DNA of 64,000 bases from Streptomyces sp. NBC_01224 (GCF_036002945.1 NZ_CP108529.1:5203001-5267000); one strand, 5' to 3'. Counted from the first letter of the stretch, positions 1-9,259 are shown. Program-made: numbers and translations. Notes: generated by a model not told the origin, from the sequence alone.

Positions 1-1
1 C

Positions 2-331
2 GCCTTCGGGCACTCCCAGAGCACCGGGTACGCCCTGATGAGCCAGGCCGAACTCCTCACCATGCTGGTCGGCATCGGCCTGTGCGGCCTGCTGCTCCGA
101 CAGCGACGCTGGCCGGAAGCCGTGTACATCGGCCTCAGCCTGTGGGCCCTGGGCACTTCCTACTGGTACACCTCCATCCCCCGCGCGACCCTCCTGTGGT
201 GGCCCCTGTGGACCGGCCTCGCTGCCTGGAGCCTGCGAAACGCCCGCATCCAGACCGCCTACCTCGTCATCGCGGCACCCCTGATGACCGTCTTCGCCGT
301 CACCTTCCTCTCCGGACGATGGGCCGGCTGA
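2..331 (+). CDS. C-terminal part of an integral membrane protein (5' end outside window)
   Basis: The reading frame is open from the left edge and stops at 331, so only the last 109 residues are visible. They form three or four hydrophobic helices separated by short basic loops (LLLRQRRW, SLRNARIQ), and the chain ends with a short GRWAG tail. An internal ATG at 38 could be taken as a start, but the coding frame continues upstream of it without a stop, so a truncated larger protein is more likely. The pattern suits the end of a polytopic transporter or a GT39/PIG-V-type mannosyltransferase, but no diagnostic motif is in view. The family is not assigned. Confidence 0.6.
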   Translation, partial: AFGHSQSTGYALMSQAELLTMLVGIGLCGLLLRQRRWPEAVYIGLSLWALGTSYWYTSIPRATLLWWPLWTGLAAWSLRNARIQTAYLVIAAPLMTVFAVTFLSGRWAG

Positions 332-600
332 CCCGCACTCCGCGGAAGCAGCGGTGACGCCGAATCCATCGGCCGGGCCCGGGCGTTCAGCACTCCGGTC
401 GGCGCCGCGGAAAGTGACGCCGGGCCGGTCCCTGGGCCTGGCCTGCGGTGTGGGCGGTCCGATCGTGGGCTGCTCAGGCGGGAGCGAGTCGCTTCCGCGC
501 CGTTTCGAAGTGTTCGTCGGCGACGTGGCCTGACGGGCGTTCCCGGACGGCCCCGGGGCAACCTCTCCAGTGGGCCGTCCGTACTGAATGAAAATCCAGG

Positions 601-1038
601 TCAGGGCCAGACCAGGCAGTACGCCTGATGCCCCGCGTCATGCAGACGATGGCTGAAATCCTGCCACTCGTGCAGCAGTTGGTAGACGTTGAACGCGTCG
701 CGCGGGCCGCCGCGGTCCGGGACCGTGGACCAGATGAAGGCTGCGGCACCCACCGTCTCCTCGCCGACGCCGCGCAGCGGGTCGACGACCGTCATCGGGA
801 GCTTGACCACCGCGTAGTCGGGGTGCAGTACGACCAGTTCCAGCGGTGGGACCTTGTGCAGGGGTATGCCCTGGATGCCGGTGAGGACCATCGCCGCCAT
901 CGTCTCCGGCTTGATCTTGGTGAACATGCCGCCCATGCCCAGTTCGTCGCCGCCGAGCTCCTCGGGGCGCATCGAAATGGGCACGCGTGCCGCGGTCGCC
1001 CCGTCAGGGGCACCGAAATACTTGTAGGTCACCCCCAT
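601..1038 (-). CDS. conserved hypothetical protein, 145 aa
   Basis: A 145-residue soluble protein beginning MGVTYKYFGAPDG. The frame stays open further upstream, but that extension is low-complexity Arg/Gly-rich shadow. The ATG at 1038 is preceded by GCAGGAGTGG, a usable ribosome binding site. The protein has a hydrophobic core (residues about 45-80) and a C-terminal aromatic/His-rich segment (HEWQDFSHRLHDAGHQAY). I do not recognise a catalytic motif. The N-terminus resembles small uncharacterised Streptomyces proteins. It is divergent from hemL across about 290 bp in which I see no gene. Function unknown. Confidence 0.6.
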   Translation of the reverse strand: MGVTYKYFGAPDGATAARVPISMRPEELGGDELGMGGMFTKIKPETMAAMVLTGIQGIPLHKVPPLELVVLHPDYAVVKLPMTVVDPLRGVGEETVGAAAFIWSTVPDRGGPRDAFNVYQLLHEWQDFSHRLHDAGHQAYCLVWP

Positions 1039-1329
1039 CCGGCCACCACTCCTGCTTCCGGCTCCGACACCCTGCGCACCACCGGCCTGTATGCCCTGCT
1101 TGCGTTCCGCCTCACGCCGGTGCCGACCCCGCCGGGCAGGCTCGGGCCCCAGGTCGTCGGTCCCTTCGCCCACTCCGCCACCGCGATGCATATCTCATCC
1201 ACCCGACTACTACTTAGGAGACACAGCCCCCGCCGCGCAACCCGATCATCGTGTCAGTGACCTCCCCCGCGGACGTGCGGTGAAACACCTGTCCGCAAGA
1301 CCGTCCGTGGCTCTGACACCATGGCTTGT

Positions 1330-2637
1330 GTGAGCTTTCCCTATGACGCCCCAGTTTCGCAGACGCTTTTCGACCGCGCGTCCCTCGTGACGCCCGGCGG
1401 CGTGAACTCTCCCGTCCGTGCCTTCCGGGCCGTGGGCGGTACACCCCGCTTCATGGTGTCCGGTACCGGTCCGTACCTCACCGATGCCGACGGCCGTGAG
1501 TATGTCGACCTCGTGTGCTCGTGGGGGCCGATGATCCTCGGCCACTCCCACCCCGAGGTCATCGCCGCAGTCCAGGAGGCTGTCGCCCGCGGCACCTCGT
1601 TCGGTACCCCCGGTGAGGGCGAGGTCGCGCTCGCCGAGGAGATCGTGGCCCGGGTCGAGCCCGTGGAGCAGGTGCGGCTGGTGTCGTCCGGCACCGAGGC
1701 GACCATGTCCGCGATCCGTCTCGCCCGCGGGTTCACCGGCCGGGCCAAGGTGGTGAAGTTCGCCGGCTGCTACCACGGCCACGTCGACGCCCTGCTCGCC
1801 GCCGCAGGGTCCGGGGTCGCGACCTTCGGTCTCCCGGACACCCCGGGGGTCACCGGTGCGCAGGCCGGCGACACGATCGTGCTGCCGTACAACGACCTGG
1901 ACGCCGTGCGGGAGGCGTTCGCCGCGCAGCCCGGCGAGATCGCCTGTGTGATCACCGAGGCGTCGCCGGGCAACATGGGCGTCGTACCGCCGCTGGACGG
2001 TTTCAACGCCGGGCTCAAGGAGATCTGCGCCGCCAACGGCGCGCTCTACATCTCCGACGAGGTCATGACCGGTTTCCGTACCTCGAAGGCCGGCTGGTTC
2101 GGCATCGACGGGGTACGGCCCGACCTGATGACCTTCGGCAAGGTCATGGGCGGCGGCTTCCCGGCAGCGGCCTTCGGCGGCCGTGCGGACGTGATGGCGC
2201 ACCTCGCCCCGGCCGGTCCCGTCTACCAGGCGGGCACCCTCTCCGGTAACCCGGTGGCCACCGCCGCCGGTCTCGCCCAGCTGCGGCTGCTCGACGACGC
2301 CGCGTACGCGAAGGTGGACGCGGTCTCCGCGGAGATCCGCGGCCTGGTCGGCGAGGCGCTCGCCAAGGAAGGCGTGGCACACACCGTGCAGGCGGCGAGC
2401 AACATGTTCTCCGTCTTCTTCACCGACCGGCCGGTGCGGAACTACGAGGACGCGAAGCAGCAGGAAGCTTTCCGCTTCACCGCCTTCTTCCACTCGTTGC
2501 TGTCGCAGGGCGTCTACCTGCCGCCGTCCGCCTTCGAGTCCTGGTTCGTCTCCACCGCCCACGACACGCAGGCCGTCGAGCGCATCGCCGCCGCCCTGCC
2601 CGCCGCTGCCCGCGCCGCATCGGAGGCCACCGCATGA
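1330..2637 (+). CDS. hemL: glutamate-1-semialdehyde 2,1-aminomutase
   Basis: HemL converts glutamate-1-semialdehyde to 5-aminolevulinate with PLP/PMP, the second step of the C5 route to haem and other tetrapyrroles, in the cytoplasm. Visible class-III aminotransferase hallmarks are SSGTEATMSAIRLARG, YHGHVD, the DEVMTGFR segment and the Schiff-base lysine in TFGKVMGGGFP (about residue 271). The length (435 aa) is normal for the family. The GTG at 1330 gives the usual Streptomyces N-terminus MSFPYDAPVSQTLF. An in-frame ATG at 1321 would add three residues, and neither has a strong RBS. The stop overlaps the next gene by four bases (ATGA), implying translational coupling. Haem supply fits the cytochrome c maturation operon downstream. 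Confidence 0.95.
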   Translation: MSFPYDAPVSQTLFDRASLVTPGGVNSPVRAFRAVGGTPRFMVSGTGPYLTDADGREYVDLVCSWGPMILGHSHPEVIAAVQEAVARGTSFGTPGEGEVALAEEIVARVEPVEQVRLVSSGTEATMSAIRLARGFTGRAKVVKFAGCYHGHVDALLAAAGSGVATFGLPDTPGVTGAQAGDTIVLPYNDLDAVREAFAAQPGEIACVITEASPGNMGVVPPLDGFNAGLKEICAANGALYISDEVMTGFRTSKAGWFGIDGVRPDLMTFGKVMGGGFPAAAFGGRADVMAHLAPAGPVYQAGTLSGNPVATAAGLAQLRLLDDAAYAKVDAVSAEIRGLVGEALAKEGVAHTVQAASNMFSVFFTDRPVRNYEDAKQQEAFRFTAFFHSLLSQGVYLPPSAFESWFVSTAHDTQAVERIAAALPAAARAASEATA

Positions 2638-3326
2638 GCGAGAACGGAAGCCGCAAGGACATCACCGTCGTCCATCTGATGCGGCACGGCGAGGTGCACA
2701 ACCCGGAGGGCGTGCTCTACGGGCGCCGCCCCGGCTACCACCTCTCCGAGCTCGGCCGGCAGATGGCGGACCGGGTCGCCGAGCACCTGGAAGGCCGCGA
2801 CATCACCCATGTCGTCGCCTCCCCGCTGGAGCGTGCCCAGGAGACGGCCACACCGATCGCCAAGACGCACGGCCTCGACCTGGCCACCGACGAGCGGCTC
2901 ATCGAGGCCGCCAACGTCTTCGAGGGCAAGACCTTCGGGGTCGGCGACGGGGCGCTGCGCAAGCCGGACAACTGGAAGCACCTGACGAATCCGTTCCGGC
3001 CGTCGTGGGGCGAGCCGTACATCGAGCAGGTCGTACGGATGATGGGCGCCCTGGACGCCGCGCGTGACGCGGCGCGCGGGCACGAGGCGGTGTGCGTCAG
3101 CCATCAGCTGCCGATCTGGATCGTGCGCAGTTTCGTGGAGCGGCGGCGGCTGTGGCACGACCCGCGCAAGCGGCAGTGCACGCTCGCGTCGTTGACCAGC
3201 TTCACGTACCAGGGCGACAAGATCGTGTCGGTCGGGTACACGGAGCCGGCGCGGGATCTGGTGCCGGCGCATCTGCGGGCCGGCGCGAAGCCGGTGAAGG
3301 GGAAGTCGAAGGCGTTCGGCGCGTAG
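2634..3326 (+). CDS. histidine phosphatase superfamily protein (phosphoglycerate-mutase-like)
   Basis: A 230-residue protein with the branch-1 histidine phosphatase signature. LMRHGEVHNPEG near the N-terminus holds the phospho-accepting His in RHG, and CVSHQLPIW about residue 160 supplies the second catalytic His. SPLERAQETA is the usual substrate-pocket segment. The substrate cannot be read from sequence; broad phosphatase activity is more likely than true glycolytic mutase. Start ATG overlaps the hemL stop, so the two are co-translated. The pair is conserved beside the ResABC genes in Streptomyces, suggesting a housekeeping role. Confidence 0.85.
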   Translation: MSENGSRKDITVVHLMRHGEVHNPEGVLYGRRPGYHLSELGRQMADRVAEHLEGRDITHVVASPLERAQETATPIAKTHGLDLATDERLIEAANVFEGKTFGVGDGALRKPDNWKHLTNPFRPSWGEPYIEQVVRMMGALDAARDAARGHEAVCVSHQLPIWIVRSFVERRRLWHDPRKRQCTLASLTSFTYQGDKIVSVGYTEPARDLVPAHLRAGAKPVKGKSKAFGA

Positions 3327-3393
3327 CCGGCCCGGGGCCGGCGGTGAGGGGTGTGCCGGGCCCCGGTCTTCCCGGTCGTCCGGTTGCCGTTCT

Positions 3394-3414
3394 GTCCTCA
3401 ATCGCCGGACGGGC
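3394..3414 (-). repeat. dispersed Streptomyces intergenic repeat, copy 1 (left arm of terminator)
   Basis: This 21-bp segment is the exact reverse complement of 36067-36087 (core CCGTCCGGCGATTGAGGAC). Copies of this sequence are widespread between Streptomyces genes, often as half of a terminator hairpin. Here it forms the left side of the terminator at 3400-3439. Confidence 0.7.
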
Positions 3415-3439
3415 TTGATTTTCCGCCCGTCCGGCGATT
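3400..3439 (+). terminator. strong intrinsic terminator after hemL operon
   Basis: Perfect 15-bp inverted repeat (3400-3414 and 3425-3439, core CGCCGGACGGGC) with a 10-nt loop and TTTTTG just downstream. It closes the hemL-phosphatase operon. Confidence 0.85.
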
Positions 3440-3443
3440 TTTG

Positions 3444-3700
3444 CCGTCGTCCCAGGGCCGGCGATTCTGCTGCCGCCTTGGGACCGGGGACTGAGTCCCT
3501 TCAGCGATTGATCACTCCGTCGGCGGTTGAGCCCTGCTCCCGCCGCGGCCGGCTCGCTCAGCCATGCGTTCGGTCGAGGCCGAGGTCTGGTCGCGCAAAG
3601 AAAAATATGCTAATCGGCGGAACCTCTGTGCTGCTCCCCTCATCTAAGCCTTTGCCAGTTTGTATGGACTTGAGGCAAAACGACCGCAGATGGGGAACTC
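3444..3700. other. intergenic region with AT-rich patch and inverted repeat
   Basis: There is no gene in this stretch. An A/T-rich patch at 3600-3616 and an inverted repeat TTTGCC (3651-3656)/GGCAAA (3674-3679) lie before the lipoprotein gene at 3701. The promoter or operator is presumably here but cannot be placed. Confidence 0.4.
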
Positions 3701-4945
3701 ATGCGCGACATCAGCCGAAGGGGTCTGCTCGGAGCCGGGCTTGGGGCCGCGGCCGCCATCGGCCTGACGGGGTGCGGTTCCTCCGATGCGGGCCTGCCGG
3801 GCGCTGATACGGGGGAGAAGGGCGCCGACGGGCACACCCGGGGGACTGGACCTGCGAAGAAGGACGTCCGCGAGATAGGGGACGGTTCCACCGCGGACAC
3901 CGGGAAGCAGCCGCACCAGCCTTCCGCGCCGGTTCCGCTCGAACCCGGGCAGACGCCACCGCAGTTCGTGATCTTTTCCTGGGACGGGGCGGGCGAGGTC
4001 GGCAACGGGCTCTTCCCGCGCTTTCTGGAACTCGCCAAGGATCATGAAGCGTCGATGACCTTCTTCCTCTCCGGCCTCTATCTGCTGCCCGAGTCGAAGA
4101 AGTCCATGTACCGGCCGCCCAACAACCCGATCGGCGCTTCCGACATCGGTTATCTCACCGATGACCACATCAAGCAGACGCTGAAGTACGTCCGGCAGGC
4201 CTGGCTCGACGGGCATGAGATCGGCACCCACTTCAACGGGCATTTCTGTGGCGGTTCCGGATCGGTCGCGAACTGGTCGGCCTCCCAGTGGCAGAGCGAA
4301 ATCGATCAGGCGGTCTCCTTCGTCACCGAATGGCGCACCAACACCGGCTGGGCCGACCTCGATCCGCTGCCTTTCGACTACCGCAAGGAACTGGTCGGCG
4401 GACGCACTCCCTGTCTGCTCGGCCAGGACAATCTGCTGCCCACGGCGCGCAAGCTCGGCTGGCGCTACGACGCCAGCTCGCCCGGTGGCACCCAGGTATG
4501 GCCCCAGAAGCGTCAGGGCGTGTGGGATCTGCCGCTGCAGGGCATGCCGTTCCCGGGGCACTCCTTCGAAGTCCTTTCGATGGACTACAACATCCTCGCC
4601 AACCAGTCGGTGAATTCCACCAAGGGCATGCCTTCGCGTTATCCGGGCTGGCGCAAGCAGGCCGCCCAGTCGTATCTCGCCGGTTTCAACCGTGCGTACA
4701 CGACGAATCGCGCGCCCTTCTACATCGGAAACCATTTCGAGGAGTGGAACGGCGGCATCTATATGGACGCGGTCGAGGAAGCGATCAAGAAAATCGCGGG
4801 GAAGCCGGATGTCCGGCTCGTCTCCTTCAAGCAGTTCGCCGACTGGCTCGACGTCCAGACCCCGGCCGTGCTCGACAAGCTCCGTACGCTGGGAGTCGGA
4901 CAGTCGCCCGAAGGCGGCTGGAACGCCTTCTTTAAACAGGCCTGA
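3701..4945 (+). CDS. Tat-exported lipoprotein with polysaccharide-deacetylase-like (NodB-fold) domain
   Basis: A 414-residue exported protein. The N-terminus has a twin-arginine motif (SRRGLLGAG) followed by a lipobox ending LTGC at about residue 26, so it is probably a Tat-exported, membrane-anchored lipoprotein. A Gly/Thr/Pro linker leads to a catalytic-like domain starting near residue 87 with FVIFSWDGAGEVGN (NodB motif-1-like Asp), MTFFLSG, and HEIGTHFNGHFCGG (motif-2-like paired His). These suggest a metal-dependent carbohydrate deacetylase acting on envelope polysaccharide. The classical motifs are variant, so hydrolytic activity is inferred. It is monocistronic and lies just before the cytochrome maturation operon. 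Confidence 0.75.
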   Translation: MRDISRRGLLGAGLGAAAAIGLTGCGSSDAGLPGADTGEKGADGHTRGTGPAKKDVREIGDGSTADTGKQPHQPSAPVPLEPGQTPPQFVIFSWDGAGEVGNGLFPRFLELAKDHEASMTFFLSGLYLLPESKKSMYRPPNNPIGASDIGYLTDDHIKQTLKYVRQAWLDGHEIGTHFNGHFCGGSGSVANWSASQWQSEIDQAVSFVTEWRTNTGWADLDPLPFDYRKELVGGRTPCLLGQDNLLPTARKLGWRYDASSPGGTQVWPQKRQGVWDLPLQGMPFPGHSFEVLSMDYNILANQSVNSTKGMPSRYPGWRKQAAQSYLAGFNRAYTTNRAPFYIGNHFEEWNGGIYMDAVEEAIKKIAGKPDVRLVSFKQFADWLDVQTPAVLDKLRTLGVGQSPEGGWNAFFKQA

Positions 4946-5012
4946 CAACGGGCTTTACGGGCACCGAGGGGGGTGCCCGAGATCGCCGGAACCGCCATGC
5001 GAAACTTTTCAC

Positions 5013-5624
5013 ATGAGCTATGGCCGCGCACCTCGACGCCGCTTCACCCTGCTCGCCGCCCCCGCGGCGGCCGTCGCACTCGCACTGACGCTGACCGCGT
5101 GCAGTGGTGACGGCAACAAGGCCGGCGGCGGTGGCAACACCCACTTCGTCACGGGCAGTGGCGGAATCTCCACTGTGGCCAAGGGCGACCGCAAGGCCGC
5201 CCCGAAGCTCGACGGTGAGACCCTCGACGGCAAGCAGCTCGACGTCGCCGACTACAAGGGCAAGGTCGTCGTGGTGAACGTGTGGGGGTCGTGGTGCGGA
5301 CCCTGCCGTCTGGAGGCCCAGTACTTCGCGAAGGTGGCGAAGGAGACGAAGAACAAGGGCGTCCAGTTCATCGGGATCAACACCCGCGATCCCGAGAAGG
5401 GCCCCGCGATCAGCTTCGAGAAGGACTACGGGGTCACCTACCCGAGCTTCTTCGACCCGACCGGCAAACTCATGCTCCGCTTCCCCAAGGGCACGCTGCG
5501 CCCGCAGGCTATTCCGTCGACCGTGGTCCTGGACCGGGACGGGAAGGTCGCCGCCCGTTACCTGACCGCGCTCGACGACACCAAGCTGCACAAGATGATC
5601 GACCCGCTGATCGCGGAGAAGTGA
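5013..5624 (+). CDS. resA: TlpA/ResA-like lipoprotein thiol-disulfide oxidoreductase
   Basis: A 203-residue lipoprotein. A basic, hydrophobic signal ends in LTAC (lipidated Cys about residue 30), followed by a Gly-rich spacer and a thioredoxin fold with the active site VWGSWCGPCRLE (Cys95 and Cys98). ResA-type proteins reduce the haem-binding cysteines of apocytochrome c outside the membrane. The ATG at 5013 is chosen because it starts the signal sequence; the open frame upstream is a shadow of the preceding gene. First gene of a tightly spaced operon with CcdA, ResB and CcsB, the complete system II maturation set. Confidence 0.9.
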   Translation: MSYGRAPRRRFTLLAAPAAAVALALTLTACSGDGNKAGGGGNTHFVTGSGGISTVAKGDRKAAPKLDGETLDGKQLDVADYKGKVVVVNVWGSWCGPCRLEAQYFAKVAKETKNKGVQFIGINTRDPEKGPAISFEKDYGVTYPSFFDPTGKLMLRFPKGTLRPQAIPSTVVLDRDGKVAARYLTALDDTKLHKMIDPLIAEK

Positions 5625-5628
5625 TTCC

Positions 5629-6393
5629 GTGCTCACCCTTGCCGCACTTCCGGGGCAGAACGAGACCGTGATGAGCGGGGCGCTGATCGTCGCCCTGCCC
5701 ATCGCCGTACTCGGCGGACTCGTCTCGTTCTTCTCGCCGTGCGTCCTGCCGCTCGTGCCCGGCTATCTCAGTTACGTCACCGGCGTCAGCGGCACCGACC
5801 TGGCGCAGGCCCGGCGGGGGCGCATGGTCGTGGGCGCCTCGCTCTTCGTGCTCGGCTTCACCGCCGTGTTCGTCTCCGGCGGCGCGCTCTTCGGCTTCTT
5901 CGGCCAGACCCTCCAGGAGCACAGCGCAACGCTCTCCAAGGTCCTCGGCGTGCTGATGATCCTGATGGGGATCTTCTTCATGGGCCTGATGCCGTGGATG
6001 ACGCAGCGCGAATTCCGTATCCACAGAAGGCCGGTGACCGGGCTGGCGGGCGCACCGCTGCTGGGCGCCCTCTTCGGGATCGGCTGGACCCCGTGCCTCG
6101 GCCCGACGCTCAGCTCGGTGAGCATCCTCGCGATGGACCAGGGAACCGCCGGACGCGGGGCGATACTGACCATCGCCTACTGCCTCGGGCTCGGCCTGCC
6201 CTTCGTGCTCGCCGCAGTCGCCTTCCGCAAGGCGCTCGGCGCGTTCGGCTGGGTCAAGCGCCACTACGCATGGGTCATGCGCATCGGCGGCGTCATGATG
6301 ATCGCGACCGGACTGCTCCTGCTGACCGGTCTGTGGGGCAGCATGATGCAGGAATTGCAGGGCTGGTCCAACGGCTTCACGGTGGGGATCTGA
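5629..6393 (+). CDS. ccdA: cytochrome c biogenesis protein CcdA
   Basis: A 254-residue polytopic membrane protein of the DsbD/CcdA family. It carries electrons across the membrane to the extracytoplasmic thioredoxin ResA. The diagnostic paired membrane cysteines are in FFSPCVLPLVPGY (Cys38) and IGWTPCLGPTLSS (Cys156), each beginning a three-helix repeat. The start is GTG, five bases after the resA stop, followed by a short N-terminal tail. Length is typical. Confidence 0.95.
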   Translation: MLTLAALPGQNETVMSGALIVALPIAVLGGLVSFFSPCVLPLVPGYLSYVTGVSGTDLAQARRGRMVVGASLFVLGFTAVFVSGGALFGFFGQTLQEHSATLSKVLGVLMILMGIFFMGLMPWMTQREFRIHRRPVTGLAGAPLLGALFGIGWTPCLGPTLSSVSILAMDQGTAGRGAILTIAYCLGLGLPFVLAAVAFRKALGAFGWVKRHYAWVMRIGGVMMIATGLLLLTGLWGSMMQELQGWSNGFTVGI

Positions 6394-6398
6394 GTTCC

Positions 6399-8174
6399 AT
6401 GAGCAACACCAAGTCCAACCCGGCCCAGGAGCGCGAGCGCCGGGACGAGCGGGAGATCCGGGACGAGCAGGACCGGGAGAACGCCCGCGAACTCGGTGCG
6501 GCCGGCTCCCAGCTCTCCACCGCCCCGCGCGAGGAGAGCGCGGCCAACCTGCCGGCCATGGGCGTCATCGGCTGGGTTCGCTGGTTCTGGCGGCAGCTCA
6601 CCTCGATGCGGGTCGCGCTGATCCTGCTCTTCCTGCTGTCGCTCGGCGCCATCCCCGGCTCGCTGATCCCGCAGAACAGCGTGGACGAACTGAAGGTGCA
6701 GACCTTCAAGGAAGCCCACACCACCGTCACGCCGATCTACGAGAAGCTCCAGTTCTTCGACGTCTACAGCTCGGTGTGGTTCTCCGCGATCTACATCCTG
6801 CTGTTCATCTCGCTCATCGGCTGCATCGTGCCGCGCACCGGCCAGTTCGTAGGCCAGCTGCGCAGCCGCCCGCCGGGCGCCCCGAGGCGCCTGACCCGGC
6901 TGCCCGCGTACACCACCTGGCGCACCGAGGCCGAGCCCGAGCAGGTCCGCGAGGCCGCGCTCGCGATGATGCGCAAGCGCCGCTACCGCGCGCACACCGC
7001 GGGGGACGCGGTCGCCGCCGAGAAGGGCTACCTGCGCGAGGCCGGGAACCTGATCTTCCACATCGCGCTGATCGTGATGCTGGTGGCGTTCGCCTACGGA
7101 CAGCTCTTCAAGTCCGAGGGCGCCAAGCTGATCGTCGAGGGCGACGGCTTCTCCAACACGCTGACGCAGTACGACGACTTCAAGGCGGGTTCGCTGTTCG
7201 ACAGTGACTCGCTCGCCCCGTTCAGCTTCAAGCTCGACAAGTTCATCGGTACGTACGAGCGCAGCGGCCCCCAGATCGGTACGCCCCGGACCTACGAGGC
7301 CCATGTGACGTACACGAAGGGCGCCTACGGCAAGCCGCAGAAGACCGTGATCAAGGTCAACGAGCCGCTGGTCGTCGACGGCACCAAGGTCTATCTGAAC
7401 GCGCACGGCTACGCGCCCGTCGTCTCCGTCAAGGACGGCAGCGGCAAAGAGGTCTACCGGAACGCCGTGCCGCTGCTGCCCATCGACAACAACGTCACCT
7501 CGACCGGGGCGATCAAGGTGATGGACGGCTACCGCGACAAGAACGGCAAGAAGACCCAGCTGGGCTTCCAGGCCTTCTTCGTGCCGACCTTCGCAGGCGA
7601 CGGCAAGGGCACGATGTTCTCGCAGTTCCCGGCCGCCGACATGCCCGTGCTCGCCCTCAACGGCTTCTACGGCAGTCTCGGCGTCGACTCCGGACTGCCG
7701 CAGAACGTCTACCAGCTGGACAAGTCCAAGATGTCGGAGTTCAAGGACAGCAAGGGCAAGCAGCTCAAGCAGCGCCTGGCGGTCGGCGACACGATGAAGC
7801 TGCCCGACGGCGCCGGCTCGATCACCTTCGAGGGCGTCGAGGAGTGGGCCAGCTTCCAGATCTCCGAGCAGCCCGCCAGCGGCTGGGCGCTCACCGGAGC
7901 CATCGCCGCGATCGCCGGACTCGCGGGCTCGCTGTTCATCCAGCGGCGCCGCATCTGGGTGCGGGCCGTACGCGGTGCGGACGGCGTCACCGTCGTCGAA
8001 ATGGCGGGTCTCGGCCGCAGCGAGTCCGCGAAGCTTCCCGAGGAGCTGGCCGATCTCGCGGTCACGCTCAATGCCGTCGCGCCCACCGCGCCCGGCCCTG
8101 ACACCGACCCCGGATCAGATTCCGGCTCCGTCGAAGAATCCCCCGTAGAACCTGCCGAAGGGGCTGAGAAGTGA
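6399..8174 (+). CDS. resB: cytochrome c biogenesis protein ResB (CcsB1-type)
   Basis: A 591-residue ResB-family protein, the large half of the CcsBA haem-handling and cytochrome c synthase complex. A long charged cytoplasmic N-terminus (QERERRDEREIRDEQDRE) precedes three membrane segments around residues 60-190. A large extracytoplasmic domain with the PLVVDGTKVYLNAHGYAP segment follows, and there is a last helix near residue 500. The acidic C-tail (TDPGSDSGSVEESPVEP) is cytoplasmic. ATG at 6399 lies six bases after the ccdA stop. The stop overlaps the GTG of the next gene. Confidence 0.93.
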   Translation: MSNTKSNPAQERERRDEREIRDEQDRENARELGAAGSQLSTAPREESAANLPAMGVIGWVRWFWRQLTSMRVALILLFLLSLGAIPGSLIPQNSVDELKVQTFKEAHTTVTPIYEKLQFFDVYSSVWFSAIYILLFISLIGCIVPRTGQFVGQLRSRPPGAPRRLTRLPAYTTWRTEAEPEQVREAALAMMRKRRYRAHTAGDAVAAEKGYLREAGNLIFHIALIVMLVAFAYGQLFKSEGAKLIVEGDGFSNTLTQYDDFKAGSLFDSDSLAPFSFKLDKFIGTYERSGPQIGTPRTYEAHVTYTKGAYGKPQKTVIKVNEPLVVDGTKVYLNAHGYAPVVSVKDGSGKEVYRNAVPLLPIDNNVTSTGAIKVMDGYRDKNGKKTQLGFQAFFVPTFAGDGKGTMFSQFPAADMPVLALNGFYGSLGVDSGLPQNVYQLDKSKMSEFKDSKGKQLKQRLAVGDTMKLPDGAGSITFEGVEEWASFQISEQPASGWALTGAIAAIAGLAGSLFIQRRRIWVRAVRGADGVTVVEMAGLGRSESAKLPEELADLAVTLNAVAPTAPGPDTDPGSDSGSVEESPVEPAEGAEK

Positions 8175-9259
8175 ATCTCGCCGCCGCAACCAACGAGAAC
8201 CTGGCGCACACCAGCAATGTGCTGATCTATTCGTCGATGGCCGTCTACACCCTGGCCTTCTTCGCGCACATCGCGGAATGGGTGTTCGGCAGCCGCAGCA
8301 AGGTCGGCCGCACCGCCGCCGCGCTGACCGGTGCCGAGGGTGCGGCGGCCGCCGCCACGGTGAAGGTGCAGGTCGCGGAGAAGGGCGGCGGCACCGCCGT
8401 ACTCGACCGCCCGAAGATCATCACGCGCTCCGCGGCCGGTACCCGCGACGTCCCGGACGGGCCCGGCGCGGCCGGCGGCACGTTCAAGGGCGACCTGTAC
8501 GGACGCGTGGCGGTCTCCATGACCGTGCTCGCCTTCCTCGTGCAGGCCGGCGGTGTCCTCGCCCGTGCGCTGTCCGTGCAGCGTGCCCCGTGGGGCAACA
8601 TGTACGAGTTCTCCATCACCTTCTCCACGGTGGCGGTGGCCGCGTACCTGATCCTCCTCGCGCTGAAGAAGAACGTCCGCTGGATGGGGCTGCTCCTGGT
8701 CACCACCGTCCTGCTGGACCTCGGTATCGCGACCACGGTGCTCTACACCTCCAGCGACCAGCTGGTGCCCGCACTGCACTCGTACTGGCTCTGGATCCAC
8801 GTCTCCACCGCCATCATCTGCGGCGCCGTCTTCTACATCGGTGCGGTCGCCACCCTGCTCTACCTCTTCCGCGACAGCTACGAGAGCAAGCTCGCCAATG
8901 GCGTGCAGCCCGGTTCGTTCGCCCAGTCCGTGCTCTCCCGGCTGCCCGCCGCCTCGACGCTCGACAAGTTCTCGTACCGCATCAACGCCGCGGTCTTCCC
9001 GCTGTGGACGTTCACGATCATCGCGGGCGCCATCTGGGCGGGCGACGCATGGGGCCGCTACTGGGGCTGGGACCCCAAGGAGGTCTGGTCCTTCATCACC
9101 TGGGTCGCGTACGCCTGCTACCTGCACGCCCGCGCCACCGCAGGCTGGAAGGGCCGCAAGGCCGCCTACCTGGCACTGATCGCCTTCGGCTGCTGGCTCT
9201 TCAACTACTACGGCGTGAACATCTTCGTCACCGGCAAGCACTCCTACGCAGGCGTCTGA
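8171..9259 (+). CDS. ccsB: c-type cytochrome biogenesis protein CcsB/ResC (CcsA-type)
   Basis: A 362-residue polytopic protein with the tryptophan-rich haem-binding motif WGRYWGWDPKEVWSFITW, the hallmark of CcsA/CcmC proteins. Flanking conserved His residues occur in LVPALHSYWLWIHV and near the C-terminus (TGKHSYAGV). With ResB it exports haem and attaches it to apocytochrome c. GTG start overlaps the resB stop (GTGA), so the two are coupled. Residues about 35-120 form a Streptomyces-type Ala/Gly-rich cytoplasmic insertion between helices 1 and 2. Confidence 0.95.
   Translation: MNLAAATNENLAHTSNVLIYSSMAVYTLAFFAHIAEWVFGSRSKVGRTAAALTGAEGAAAAATVKVQVAEKGGGTAVLDRPKIITRSAAGTRDVPDGPGAAGGTFKGDLYGRVAVSMTVLAFLVQAGGVLARALSVQRAPWGNMYEFSITFSTVAVAAYLILLALKKNVRWMGLLLVTTVLLDLGIATTVLYTSSDQLVPALHSYWLWIHVSTAIICGAVFYIGAVATLLYLFRDSYESKLANGVQPGSFAQSVLSRLPAASTLDKFSYRINAAVFPLWTFTIIAGAIWAGDAWGRYWGWDPKEVWSFITWVAYACYLHARATAGWKGRKAAYLALIAFGCWLFNYYGVNIFVTGKHSYAGV

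Noticed and set aside
1039..1329. Possible riboswitch or RNA gene between the unknown gene and hemL
   Set aside because: No conserved riboswitch core or strong structure could be recognised by eye.
1246..2562. Long minus-strand frame across hemL
   Set aside because: Arg/Gly/His-rich shadow of a highly conserved plus-strand gene.
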